This document shows, one piece after another, positions 5,650 to 12,966 of a stretch of DNA of 15,272 nucleotides (its first letter is position 1; each line of letters begins with the position of its first letter). Position numbers and translations under genes: made by a program. The DNA lies in NCBI GenBank assembly GCA_029098065.1, contig JAQXNP010000026.1, positions 1 through 15,272 on the forward strand, read 5' to 3'. Source of the stretch: Clostridiales bacterium (lineage in GTDB: Bacteria; Bacillota; Clostridia; Oscillospirales; Oscillospiraceae). A model generated the notes under the pieces. That model had not been told where the DNA came from. It was given only the letters and a program-made list of their open reading frames with translations, and ran no database searches.

Positions 5650-7719
5650 TCACCGGGTCAGCGTATTCTCTCCCGCGGCAGCCTCCATGGTGCCCTTGGC
5701 GGAAAAATAGTAATTCAGAATCTCGGCCACGATCTTCGCCACCGAAGATCCCGAGCCGCCCTGCTCCACCACCACGGAGATGGCGATCTCCGGGTTTTCA
5801 TAGGGCGCGAAGGCCACCATAATGGCGTTGGACTCCTCGTGCCCGGTGACCTGGGCCGATCCCGTCTTGGCGCCCACCGTCACCGGCAGGTCTTTGAAAT
5901 AGCTCGCCGCCGAACCCTCCGTAGCCACCATTTTCATGCCCTGCTTAATGGCTTCCAGATTATCGCTGTTCAGGTCAATCTCATCGATCGCCTGGGGGTG
6001 GTACTCCTCCACCACCTGGGAGAAATCACTGGATTTCACCGTTTTCAGCAGATGAGTGGAATAACGGGTCCCGCCGTTGACCAACGTGGCGATATAGTTG
6101 GCCAGCTGGATGGGGGTGAGCTGAGTATTGCCCTGGCCGATGGCGGCGTACATCGTGTCGCCCTCATACCAGGTCTGGCCGTGTTTCTCACTGGTAGCCG
6201 GGCCCGCCACTTCGCCGGTCTCCTCATAGAGCTCCAGCCCGGTTTTCTCCCCCAGTCCGAATTGGGACGCGTATTGGTCGATCTTGTCAATCCCAAGCCG
6301 CAGGCCGGTCTCATAAAAGTACACGTTGCAGGAATCCCGGATGGCCTCGGATACATTCTCATAGCCGTGAGTCCGGCCGTACTGGCGGTAATACCAGCAC
6401 ATGGGCTGATCCTGAACGCGGTCATAATGCTTGTAGCGGCCGGTGTCCAGGATCTCCTCTTCGGGAGTGATGACCCTCTCTTCCAGCCCTCCGGCAGCCA
6501 CCACCATCTTAAAGGTGGAGCCCGGGGCGTAGAGGCCCTGAAGGGCCCGGTTGAACAGGGGACTCAGGGGGTCCTCCGACAGCTGCGTGTAGTTGGTATA
6601 GTATTCGGCGGGATCATATGTGGGGTAAGAGGCCAGGGCCAGCACGCCGCCGGTCATGTCCGTGATGACGCAGGCCGCCTTCTTGCTCTCGCTGGTCATA
6701 TTGGGCACGTAGCGGGCCAGGGCTTCCTCCACCACCTCCTGGAGCTTGATGTCAATGGTGGTCATCACGTTATACCCCGGTTTCGGAGATTCCTCCTCCC
6801 CGGTCTCCAGATTGACATGCCAGCTCTCGCTGACCACCTTGCCGCTCTGGTTGTATTCGATGTCCTTGGTCCCCGGCGTGCCCCGGAGGAGGTCCTCAAA
6901 GGCCAGTTCCATTCCGTCCTTGCCCACGGTGTCATTCATGGAATAGCCCTTATCCTTATAACGGTCCCAGTCCTCCGCGTAAATGGCCCCCACCTGGCCC
7001 AGCAGATGGGCCGCATATTGGGTCTCATACTGGCGGACCGTGACCGTATCGATCTTCACACCGGAAAGCTTTCTCTCCTTCACCGCGGTGATGAAGCTGA
7101 TATCCACATCCTTGGCAAAGACATAGGAAGTCCGGGCCACATCCTCGGATCGGAGCGTAAGCTCGTAGAGGACTCCCACCACCCCCCGGGCCTCATCATC
7201 GCTCAGGGAGGAATCCACCGAGAAGCAGCTCCGCAGGGCGTCTATCAGCTGAGCGGCAGTGGGCGTTTCCGGGAGATCCTTCAGTTTCAGCGCGTCTATC
7301 AGCCGGCGGAGCTGGCTGGGGCTGTCCGCCGTACCATAGGGCTGTTCCGAGGTATAGGTAAAGGGTGCCTCCGCGCTCACCGGCAGGGTGTCCGTCCAGG
7401 AGACACCCTGTTCCCTGCTGATCTCCAGAAGAGTCCGAATGGCATCGTTGCGGCTCTGCTTGTCCCCCATCAGATTGGTATCCAGCGTCACCTGATAACT
7501 GGCCCGGTTCGAAACCAGCACCCGGCCATACCGGTCCAGGATCTCTCCCCGGGCGGCCTGAACTGTCTCCGTGTTGGCGATCTTCCGGGTAGATTGTTCC
7601 AGATAACGCCCGCCGTTGGTGATCTGCAGGTCGTAAAGCACCCATGCAAAAGCGCAAAGTGCCGCCGCAAGGATGACAAGCAGAACTCTGGTGCGGATTG
7701 TGAACTGTTTTCCGTCCAT
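5650..7719 (-). CDS. mrdA: Penicillin-binding protein 2, peptidoglycan D,D-transpeptidase
   Basis: A 689-residue class B PBP. A membrane anchor lies at about 10-30, followed by the dimerisation/pedestal domain with 'ARGEILDRYGRVLVSN' (56-71) and 'VGKDGMELAFEDLLRGTPG' (265-283). The transpeptidase domain begins at about 310 with all three catalytic motifs: S401-T-F-K404 (nucleophile serine), S463-C-N465 and K618-T-G620. It cross-links peptidoglycan stem peptides during sidewall elongation, working with RodA, MreB, MreC and MreD. The ATG has AGAGGT five bases upstream and follows mreD by 14 bases; the order mreC-mreD-mrdA is the classical elongasome order and supports the PBP2 assignment over a sporulation (SpoVD) or division (FtsI) PBP. 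The C-terminus ends shortly after the domain with no PASTA repeats, which fits PBP2. Confidence 0.95.
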   Translation of the reverse strand: MDGKQFTIRTRVLLVILAAALCAFAWVLYDLQITNGGRYLEQSTRKIANTETVQAARGEILDRYGRVLVSNRASYQVTLDTNLMGDKQSRNDAIRTLLEISREQGVSWTDTLPVSAEAPFTYTSEQPYGTADSPSQLRRLIDALKLKDLPETPTAAQLIDALRSCFSVDSSLSDDEARGVVGVLYELTLRSEDVARTSYVFAKDVDISFITAVKERKLSGVKIDTVTVRQYETQYAAHLLGQVGAIYAEDWDRYKDKGYSMNDTVGKDGMELAFEDLLRGTPGTKDIEYNQSGKVVSESWHVNLETGEEESPKPGYNVMTTIDIKLQEVVEEALARYVPNMTSESKKAACVITDMTGGVLALASYPTYDPAEYYTNYTQLSEDPLSPLFNRALQGLYAPGSTFKMVVAAGGLEERVITPEEEILDTGRYKHYDRVQDQPMCWYYRQYGRTHGYENVSEAIRDSCNVYFYETGLRLGIDKIDQYASQFGLGEKTGLELYEETGEVAGPATSEKHGQTWYEGDTMYAAIGQGNTQLTPIQLANYIATLVNGGTRYSTHLLKTVKSSDFSQVVEEYHPQAIDEIDLNSDNLEAIKQGMKMVATEGSAASYFKDLPVTVGAKTGSAQVTGHEESNAIMVAFAPYENPEIAISVVVEQGGSGSSVAKIVAEILNYYFSAKGTMEAAAGENTLTR

Positions 7720-7733
7720 TTTTTACCTCTTGG

Positions 7734-8246
7734 TTATAAAACGGTGGCCTTTGGCACCCGCCGGAAGACCCACCGGAACATCAGATAGATCAGGGGCACA
7801 AAGCAGAGAGACCACAGGATTTCCCGGCCGGCGACTCCCGCCATGGCCTCCAGCGGGGCAGAGCGGGTAAACAGCCGGGCGATGATCCGTCCGGCATCGA
7901 TGATCCCCATGGCCAGTGCGGAACAGATCAGGCAGCCCAGCAGATCCTGACGCAGCGCGTACTGGGCCAGCAGCCCGGCCCCCAACCCGATCAGCGCCAG
8001 CGCCAGCGTCATGGCCCCCGGCATCCCCGGGACCGCCGTGTCATAGAGGATCCCCACCGCCAGACCGAAGCCCGCTCCGGCGGCGCCGCCCTCCAGCACC
8101 GCCACCGCCACCGCCGCCAGGGGCAGAAGAGCGGCCTTCACCCCGAACACCGGAAAGCGGCTGAGGACAAAACATTCCAGAAACCAGACCGGCAGCAGCA
8201 TCAGACCGTAGGCCAGCCACTTGGTGACAAAATCTTTGGTTGTCAT
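7734..8246 (-). CDS. mreD: Rod shape-determining protein MreD
   Basis: A 170-residue integral membrane protein with about five or six hydrophobic segments (near 12-30, 36-52, 55-70, 78-98, 102-122 and 145-160). It also shows the MreD-type core 'GFGLAVGILYDTAVPGMPG' (59-77), where the family usually has G-x-x-x-G-x-x-x-D. MreD is a small membrane partner that, with MreC, links the cytoplasmic MreB filament to PBP2/RodA. An AGGAGG site stands seven bases upstream of the ATG. Low sequence conservation makes MreD hard to identify by itself, but the length, topology and place between mreC and mrdA settle it. Confidence 0.9.
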   Translation of the reverse strand: MTTKDFVTKWLAYGLMLLPVWFLECFVLSRFPVFGVKAALLPLAAVAVAVLEGGAAGAGFGLAVGILYDTAVPGMPGAMTLALALIGLGAGLLAQYALRQDLLGCLICSALAMGIIDAGRIIARLFTRSAPLEAMAGVAGREILWSLCFVPLIYLMFRWVFRRVPKATVL

Positions 8247-8279
8247 AAACCGGCCTCCTGTCCGGGCCTCTCCGCCCCG

Positions 8280-9134
8280 TCACTCCACAATATCGAAATC
8301 TTTGACAATGAACACCTGCTCCAGAGAATCCAGGTCAGTGGCCGGAGTCAGGACGGCGTAGTCGCTCATACCGCTGTCGTCGGAGCGGACCTCCTCCACA
8401 TAGCCCACCACCAGTCCGGAGGGATAGGTGGCGGCATCTCCCGTCTTGAGTCCCGAGGTGAGGATGGTGTCCCCGGCCAGAAGCTGGGTGTCCTCCGGCA
8501 GATAGGTGAGCTTCAGCCTGCCCTCTCCCATGAGTCGGAAGTCCCCCTCCAGGATGGCGGCTCCATCGGTACGGGCGATGAGGCCGCCCATCTCCAGATC
8601 CACGTCCACCACAGTGATGAGGGTGGACCAGTTGGTCCCCACCTCAGTGACCACGCCCACCAGATTGCCATACTGATCGATCACGCAGTCCCCTGCCTCC
8701 ACGCCGCCGGCGGAGCCCTCGCTGATGGTCAGGGTGGAGGACCAGTTGGAACTGCCGTGGGCGGTGACCTTCGCCGGCCAGAGGTCCAGATCCCGGCGCT
8801 TCTGCCGGAACCCCAGCAGATCCCGGAACCGCTCGTTCTCCCGGCTGGCCGCCTCTCCCTTCAGCGCCTCTTCCTTGAGCGCCGCGTTTTCCTTCCGCAG
8901 AGCCTCCAGTTCCTCCTCCAGCCGCTCCCGCTCAAAGGCGTTGGTATAAACGCCCTCCGCCCAGTTCACCACGGCGTTCAGCCCGTTCCGGAAGGGGGTG
9001 GAGATCACCCCCGCCAGATTGGAGAGGGGGTTGGCCGCCCCGCCGAAGGTGGCGGAGACCACCGCCGTAATGAGGGCCAGCAGCAAAGCGATCACCAGGA
9101 TCAGTATTCCGTTGTGCTTGAGAAAGTCCTTCAC
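8280..9134 (-). CDS. mreC: Rod shape-determining protein MreC
   Basis: A 284-residue protein with a short cytoplasmic start (MKDFLKHN), one membrane helix (about 9-28) and a coiled coil (about 65-108, 'RERLEEELEALRKENAALKEEA...'). The extracytoplasmic double beta-barrel domain runs from about 115 to 280 ('AKVTAHGSSNWSSTLTISEG', 'GNLVGVVTEVG'). MreC dimerises through the coiled coil and switches PBP2 into its active shape. The start is GTG at 9134: GAGGAG lies eight bases upstream and the family begins just ahead of the membrane helix. It follows maf by 26 bases. In many bacteria mreB stands directly before mreC; here that place is taken by maf and dut. Confidence 0.95.
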   Translation of the reverse strand: MKDFLKHNGILILVIALLLALITAVVSATFGGAANPLSNLAGVISTPFRNGLNAVVNWAEGVYTNAFERERLEEELEALRKENAALKEEALKGEAASRENERFRDLLGFRQKRRDLDLWPAKVTAHGSSNWSSTLTISEGSAGGVEAGDCVIDQYGNLVGVVTEVGTNWSTLITVVDVDLEMGGLIARTDGAAILEGDFRLMGEGRLKLTYLPEDTQLLAGDTILTSGLKTGDAATYPSGLVVGYVEEVRSDDSGMSDYAVLTPATDLDSLEQVFIVKDFDIVE

Positions 9135-9142
9135 GTGCCTGT

Positions 9143-9148
9143 CTCCTC
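9143..9148 (-). promoter_or_regulatory. Ribosome binding site supporting the mreC GTG start
   Basis: GAGGAG on the minus strand with an 8-base spacer to GTG 9134-9132. No ATG lies in frame nearby. Confidence 0.7.
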
Positions 9149-9160
9149 AGATGATATGGC

Positions 9161-9751
9161 TCATTTTCCCGCGCAGCGCGCCAGGCAGTCCACGCCGAAT
9201 TCAGACAGCGCCCGCCCCAGCTCGCACACCGGCAGGCCCATCACATTGAAATAATCCCCCCGGATGCCCTCGATGAGCAGGGAGCCCACTCCCTGGATGC
9301 CGTAGGCCCCTGCCTTGTCCATCGGCTCCCCGGTTTTCACATAGTCGGCGATCTCCTCCGGGGTGAGGGGCCGGAAAACCACCTCGGTACACGCGCTGCG
9401 GGTCACTCTGCGGCTCCCCCGAATCACGGTGAAGCCCGTATAGACCTGGTGATGCCGCCCGGACAGGGCTGACAGCATCTCCGCCGCCTCCGTCTCATCC
9501 CTGGGCTTGCCCAGGACGGCCCCTTCCAGAGCCACCACCGTGTCGGCGGCGATGACCAGGGCCTCCGGCCCGGTCTGGGTAGCCACCGCTCCGGCCTTCT
9601 CCGCCGAGATGGTCTCCACCAGTTTATCCGGCGGCAGCGCCCGGTCCATGCGCTCGTCAATATCGGGTGTGATGATCTGAAAATCCCGAATCCCCATCTG
9701 AGTCAGCAGCTCCCGCCGACGGGGGGACTGGGAGGCGAGAATGATCTTCAT
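9161..9751 (-). CDS. maf: Nucleoside triphosphate pyrophosphatase, Maf/YhdE type
   Basis: A 196-residue cytoplasmic protein opening 'MKIILASQSPRRRELLTQMG', the S-x-S-P-R-R-x-E-L-L signature of Maf. Further marks are 'AADTVVALEGAVLGKP' (68-83, D70 as the likely catalytic base), 'YTGFTV', 'GEPMDKAGAYGIQG' (141-154) and 'GDYFNVMGLP' near 165-174. Maf enzymes hydrolyse dTTP, UTP and modified pyrimidine nucleotides to monophosphates and pyrophosphate, a house-cleaning role; Maf has also been linked to septum inhibition in Bacillus. The start at 9751 is chosen because TAAGGAG precedes it by nine bases and the family begins at MKIILAS; an upstream extension to 9814 would overlap dut. Position between dut and mreC matches the frequent maf-mre linkage. 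Confidence 0.95.
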   Translation of the reverse strand: MKIILASQSPRRRELLTQMGIRDFQIITPDIDERMDRALPPDKLVETISAEKAGAVATQTGPEALVIAADTVVALEGAVLGKPRDETEAAEMLSALSGRHHQVYTGFTVIRGSRRVTRSACTEVVFRPLTPEEIADYVKTGEPMDKAGAYGIQGVGSLLIEGIRGDYFNVMGLPVCELGRALSEFGVDCLARCAGK

Positions 9752-9760
9752 GTCCGCCGT

Positions 9761-9767
9761 CTCCTTA
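9761..9767 (-). promoter_or_regulatory. maf ribosome binding site overlapping the dut stop codon
   Basis: TAAGGAG on the minus strand: TAA is the dut stop and the same bases serve as the maf SD, nine bases before ATG 9751. This arrangement suggests coupled translation of the two nucleotide-sanitation enzymes. Confidence 0.7.
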
Positions 9768-10217
9768 CGCCTTGCCGGTGGAACCAAAGCCTCCGGCTCC
9801 CCGCTGAGTGTCATCCAATTCCAGCGCTGGGGTCAGGTCCGCCTGGACCGCCGGCAGAATGACCATCTGGGCCACCCGCTCGCCGGGCTGGATGGTATAG
9901 GGCTCCGTGCCCAGGTTGATCAGCCCCATGGTGATCTCTCCCCGGTAGTCGCTGTCCACCACGCCCACGCCGTTGGAGAGGGCCAGCCCGTGCTTTGCCG
10001 CCAGCCCGGAGCGGGCAAAGACCAGCGCCACGTACTCCGGCCCCGGCAGGGCCATGGCAAATCCGGCGGGCACCTTGGCCCGGGCTCCGGGCGCCAGGGT
10101 CAGCGGTTCATCGATGCAGGCCCTCAGATCCATCCCGGCGGAACCGGGCGTGGCGTAAGCGGGCAGGGGGATCTCCTTCCCCAGCTTGGGGGAGAGAAGC
10201 TTGATTTTTACTTCCAT
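9765..10217 (-). CDS. dut: Deoxyuridine 5'-triphosphate nucleotidohydrolase (dUTPase)
   Basis: A 150-residue trimeric dUTPase with all five family motifs in order: 'PGSAGMDLRA' (24-33), 'ARSGLAAKHGL' (68-78), 'GVVDSDYRGE' (85-94), 'ERVAQMVI' (113-120) and the glycine-rich 'RGAGGFGSTG' (139-148), which closes over the nucleotide. It converts dUTP to dUMP and pyrophosphate, keeping uracil out of DNA and feeding dTMP synthesis. The start at 10217 gives the family's usual length of about 150; the open frame reaches 10406 but would overlap the U32 gene. The SD (AAGG about 10 bases upstream) is weaker than its neighbours'. It lies 38 bases after the U32 gene and 13 bases before maf. Confidence 0.96.
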   Translation of the reverse strand: MEVKIKLLSPKLGKEIPLPAYATPGSAGMDLRACIDEPLTLAPGARAKVPAGFAMALPGPEYVALVFARSGLAAKHGLALSNGVGVVDSDYRGEITMGLINLGTEPYTIQPGERVAQMVILPAVQADLTPALELDDTQRGAGGFGSTGKA

Positions 10218-10255
10218 GGAATCACAACCTTGATCTGTTGATTTGACAGGGCGGG

Positions 10256-12337
10256 CTATTCCACGCCCCGGTAATAGAGGCCCCGGGTGAGGTCGGCGGG
10301 AGCCCAGTTTCCCCCGGCCTGATAGCGGTCCAGAGCCCGCACGCAGGTACCGGAATCCTCCGTGGTGAACATGAGCCGGGCATAGGTCAGCCCCGAACGG
10401 AGCCACTCCGGCTTATCCGCCAAAAAGAGGGTCTTGCCGTTGAGGATCTCATTGCGGCAGCCGGGAGCCTTCACCACCGGGAAGCGCTCCCCCTTCCGGT
10501 CCGTCAGGACATTCTCTCCCTGGCATCCGCAGCGCCCGGACCGGTTATGGATGATACAGTTCTCCACCAGCATCAGGGGCAGGCGGCCGTAGACGACGGC
10601 CTCTACCGGGATGTCCTTGGACAGATCCCGGATCTGGGCCAGTTTCAGTTCAAAAGACGCGGTGGCCGAGACAAAGCCCATCCGCTTGAGCTCTTTGAGG
10701 GCCTGGCTGTTAAAAACCGGCAGGCCGTAGTCGGCCCGGAGGGTGAAGCCCAGCTTCCGGGCTGCCTCCGCCATGCCCAGATTGCCCACGAGGGCCTCCG
10801 CGGCCCCCAGTTCCCGGGCCCGCTCCAGCTGCTCCTGTACGCCGGGCCATTCCCGGTCCCAGACCACCCGGGGCAGAATGACCCCCAGGGCGGTCTCCCG
10901 GCTCAGGCCCCTCACGCACTCCGGGTGGGCGGAGAGCTCCTCCGCCGGGACATAAAGGATGGCCGGGGCGCGGCGGAGCAGTTCGGGGCTGATCTGTTCC
11001 GCCTTGCGCACCGACACGGTGAGGGCGGGAGCCTGTCTCGGATTTTCATACCGGACCCCGGGGCGGAACTCTCCCGCCCGGCGGTCGGGGAGGGCCTGCC
11101 GCTTTCGGGACAGCTTCTCCAGCGCCTCCCGCCGCAGGGCGTTGAGCGCGGACAGGGGGACGCTGAGCCCGTCTTCCACCAGGGCCTGAGCCCCGGCGCA
11201 GCGGTAGGGCGTTCCGCCGGTGCGGGAGAGCTGCTTTTCCGCCTGCTGGGCGGTGAGCGGCCTGGTGAGGGCCTCTTCCGGAGCGGCTCCGGAAACGGTG
11301 ACCACCCTTCCATCCTCGTCCCGGACTCCCACCTGGACCGGCTCCCCCTTCCGCACCATGGCGTAGAGGTTCACGTCCACCAGGGGATTCTCCTGGTTCT
11401 CATAGGTCTGCCGGGCCCGGGCGAAGAGCTCCTTCGGCTCCTTTGCCCGCTCGTCCCGGGTGCCGAACATGGCCGGCCCGGTCTTATCGTCAAAATAGCC
11501 CTGGGTGAAGCCATCCCGGGAAAAGGCCTCCTCCAGGTCCCGCAGCTCCTGCGCGTCGGGCAGCCGGTCCTCCCGAATCACAGAGGAATAGATCCGGGTG
11601 ATGACCGCCACATACTCCGGCCGCTTCATCCGCCCCTCCAGCTTGAGGCAGGACACCCCCATCTTCCGCAGCCGGCGGATCCGGTCGATGAGGCTGGTGT
11701 CCTTCAGGGACAGCGGATAGCCGTCCGCCCGGTTTCCCCATCCGTACTTCAGCCGGCAGGGCTGGGCGCACAGGCCCCGGTTTCCGCTGCGCCCTCCCAC
11801 CACGGCAGAAAAGAAACACTGGCCGGAATAACACATGCACAGGGCCCCGTGGCCGAAGACCTCGATCTCAATGGGGGAACGGTCGCAGATATACTCGATC
11901 TGGTCAGCGGGCAGCTCCCGGGAGAGCACCGCCCGTTTCATGCCCAGGGCGGCGCAGGCCTTCACCCCGTCCAGATTGTGAACGGTCATCTGGGTGGAGG
12001 CGTGGACGGGCAGGTCGGGGGCGGCCTGACGTACCGCCCGCAGCACCCCAAGGTCCTGGACCAGCACCGCGTCCACTCCCTCCCGGCTGGCCATGCGGGC
12101 CAGGCCGGCAGCGGCGGGCAGCTCCCGGTCGGAGAGCACGGTATTGAGGGTGAGGTAGACCTTCACACCCCGGAGATGACAATAGGAAACCACCGGGGCG
12201 AGATCCGCCTCGGTGAAATTCTTGGCGTTGCGGCGGGCGTTGAAGTCGCCCAGGCCCAGATAGACGGCGTCCGCCCCGTTCTGTACTGCCGCGGTGAGGG
12301 CCTCCATAGACCCGGCGGGAGAGAGGAGTTCCAGCAT
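10256..12337 (-). CDS. U32 family protein with DUF3656 (RlhA-like RNA hydroxylation factor)
   Basis: A 693-residue protein. The N-terminal TIM-barrel-like U32 domain (about 1-300) opens 'MLELLSPAGSMEALTAAVQN' and holds the PROSITE U32 pattern 'EVFGHGALCMCYSGQCFFS' (159-177), then 'GNRGLCAQPCR' (185-195) and 'LKLEGRMKRPEYVA' (231-244). The remaining half fits the DUF3656-type extension seen in RlhA. Cysteines C167, C174, C190 and C230 are spaced like the iron-sulfur ligands reported for the related UbiU. Although named collagenase-like peptidases, characterised members hydroxylate RNA: RlhA makes 5-hydroxycytidine in 23S rRNA and TrhP makes 5-hydroxyuridine in tRNA. Length and the C-terminal half favour the RlhA branch, but exact specificity is inferred. 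The start is one base after the zapA stop (TGACATG). Confidence 0.88.
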   Translation of the reverse strand: MLELLSPAGSMEALTAAVQNGADAVYLGLGDFNARRNAKNFTEADLAPVVSYCHLRGVKVYLTLNTVLSDRELPAAAGLARMASREGVDAVLVQDLGVLRAVRQAAPDLPVHASTQMTVHNLDGVKACAALGMKRAVLSRELPADQIEYICDRSPIEIEVFGHGALCMCYSGQCFFSAVVGGRSGNRGLCAQPCRLKYGWGNRADGYPLSLKDTSLIDRIRRLRKMGVSCLKLEGRMKRPEYVAVITRIYSSVIREDRLPDAQELRDLEEAFSRDGFTQGYFDDKTGPAMFGTRDERAKEPKELFARARQTYENQENPLVDVNLYAMVRKGEPVQVGVRDEDGRVVTVSGAAPEEALTRPLTAQQAEKQLSRTGGTPYRCAGAQALVEDGLSVPLSALNALRREALEKLSRKRQALPDRRAGEFRPGVRYENPRQAPALTVSVRKAEQISPELLRRAPAILYVPAEELSAHPECVRGLSRETALGVILPRVVWDREWPGVQEQLERARELGAAEALVGNLGMAEAARKLGFTLRADYGLPVFNSQALKELKRMGFVSATASFELKLAQIRDLSKDIPVEAVVYGRLPLMLVENCIIHNRSGRCGCQGENVLTDRKGERFPVVKAPGCRNEILNGKTLFLADKPEWLRSGLTYARLMFTTEDSGTCVRALDRYQAGGNWAPADLTRGLYYRGVE

Positions 12338-12338
12338 G

Positions 12339-12662
12339 TCAGCCCTTCTTGCTCTGGTTCTGCAGCTTGAAGATCTCCCGCTTGGCCTCAGACAGCTCCA
12401 TCTTCAGGTTGGTGGCCTCCTGAAGATAGTCCTTCAGCTGGCCCCGGAGGTTCTCAGAGGCCTCCACCTCCTTGAGGTATTCGTCGGCGATGTTCAACGC
12501 GGCCAGAATCGCGGCGTCGCTGGTGGAGACTTTGCCCCCTGCCAGCACCTCGTTCACCTTGGCGTCCACATGGCCGGCCACCTTCTTCATGTACGCGGCG
12601 TCTTCCGTCGCCACCAGATGGTACTCCTGTCCGGCAATGGTCACGGTCACCTTGTTCTTCAC
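12339..12662 (-). CDS. zapA: Cell division protein ZapA
   Basis: A 107-residue protein with a globular N-terminal part 'VTVTIAGQEYHLVATEDAAYMKKVAGHVDAKVNEV' type (about 4-40). A long helix follows that becomes a coiled coil (about 58-104), beginning 'DAAILAALNIADEYLK'; this is the ZapA layout. ZapA tetramers bundle FtsZ protofilaments and stabilise the Z-ring. The start is GTG at 12662, set by an exceptionally good SD (GAGGAGGGG) five bases upstream. It is the first gene of the apparent eight-gene operon and is followed by the U32 gene with one base between stop and start. Confidence 0.93.
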   Translation of the reverse strand: MKNKVTVTIAGQEYHLVATEDAAYMKKVAGHVDAKVNEVLAGGKVSTSDAAILAALNIADEYLKEVEASENLRGQLKDYLQEATNLKMELSEAKREIFKLQNQSKKG

Positions 12663-12667
12663 GGGAA

Positions 12668-12676
12668 CCCCTCCTC
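12668..12676 (-). promoter_or_regulatory. Ribosome binding site supporting the zapA GTG start
   Basis: GAGGAGGGG on the minus strand, five bases before GTG 12662-12660. Confidence 0.75.
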
Positions 12677-12697
12677 TGTTTTTGTATGGTTAGATTT

Positions 12698-12726
12698 ATT
12701 ATATCATAGGTGACCGTAGTTGAAAA
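12698..12726 (-). promoter_or_regulatory. Extended -10 promoter of the zapA operon
   Basis: On the minus strand TATAAT (12703-12698), a perfect -10, is preceded by TG-A (extended -10). With a 17-base spacer, TTTTCA (12726-12721) matches 4 of 6 positions of the -35. The leader would be only about 28 bases, just enough for the SD. Confidence 0.75.
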
Positions 12727-12793
12727 AGAAAAAATCATGAATTTTTCATTTTCCTCCCGTTCCAAAAGAATCCTTTTCCACCGGTACAAAGGC

Positions 12794-12823
12794 TTGGCTT
12801 TTCCCCCGCCGCTATGGTACAAT
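12794..12823 (+). promoter_or_regulatory. Extended -10 promoter of the flavoprotein gene
   Basis: TACAAT (12818-12823) preceded by TGG (extended -10) with TTGGCT (12794-12799) 18 bases upstream. Transcription should begin near 12830. Together with the zapA promoter on the other strand it makes this a divergent promoter region. Confidence 0.6.
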
Positions 12824-12830
12824 GGCTTCA

Positions 12831-12966
12831 TCCTCTTTTCCCTGCGGCAAAGGGGTTTCCTTGCGGACCGGTTCACCGCCGGCGGTTTAATCCGCATGTT
12901 TCTCCAGGCGGTATTCCCGCGGGGCGGAGGAACGCCGGACAATCACGACAGAAAACGGGGAAGGAT
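12831..12966 (+). other. GC-rich leader of the flavoprotein gene
   Basis: About 136 untranslated bases between the predicted transcription start and the ATG. It includes a perfect 12-base palindrome ACCGCCGGCGGT (12875-12886), enclosed by GCGGA (12863-12867) and TCCGC (12891-12895), so the RNA could form a nested hairpin. I recognise no known riboswitch and see no convincing small ORF. Confidence 0.35.

Noticed and set aside
5536..7788. Plus-strand open frame of 750 codons opposite mrdA
   Set aside because: The minus strand has SxxK, SxN and KTG in order, so mrdA is real. The antisense frame has no SD, domain or sensible composition.
10547..12370. Plus-strand open frame of 607 codons opposite the U32 gene
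   Set aside because: Shadow of a clear U32/DUF3656 protein; composition is typical of antisense translation.
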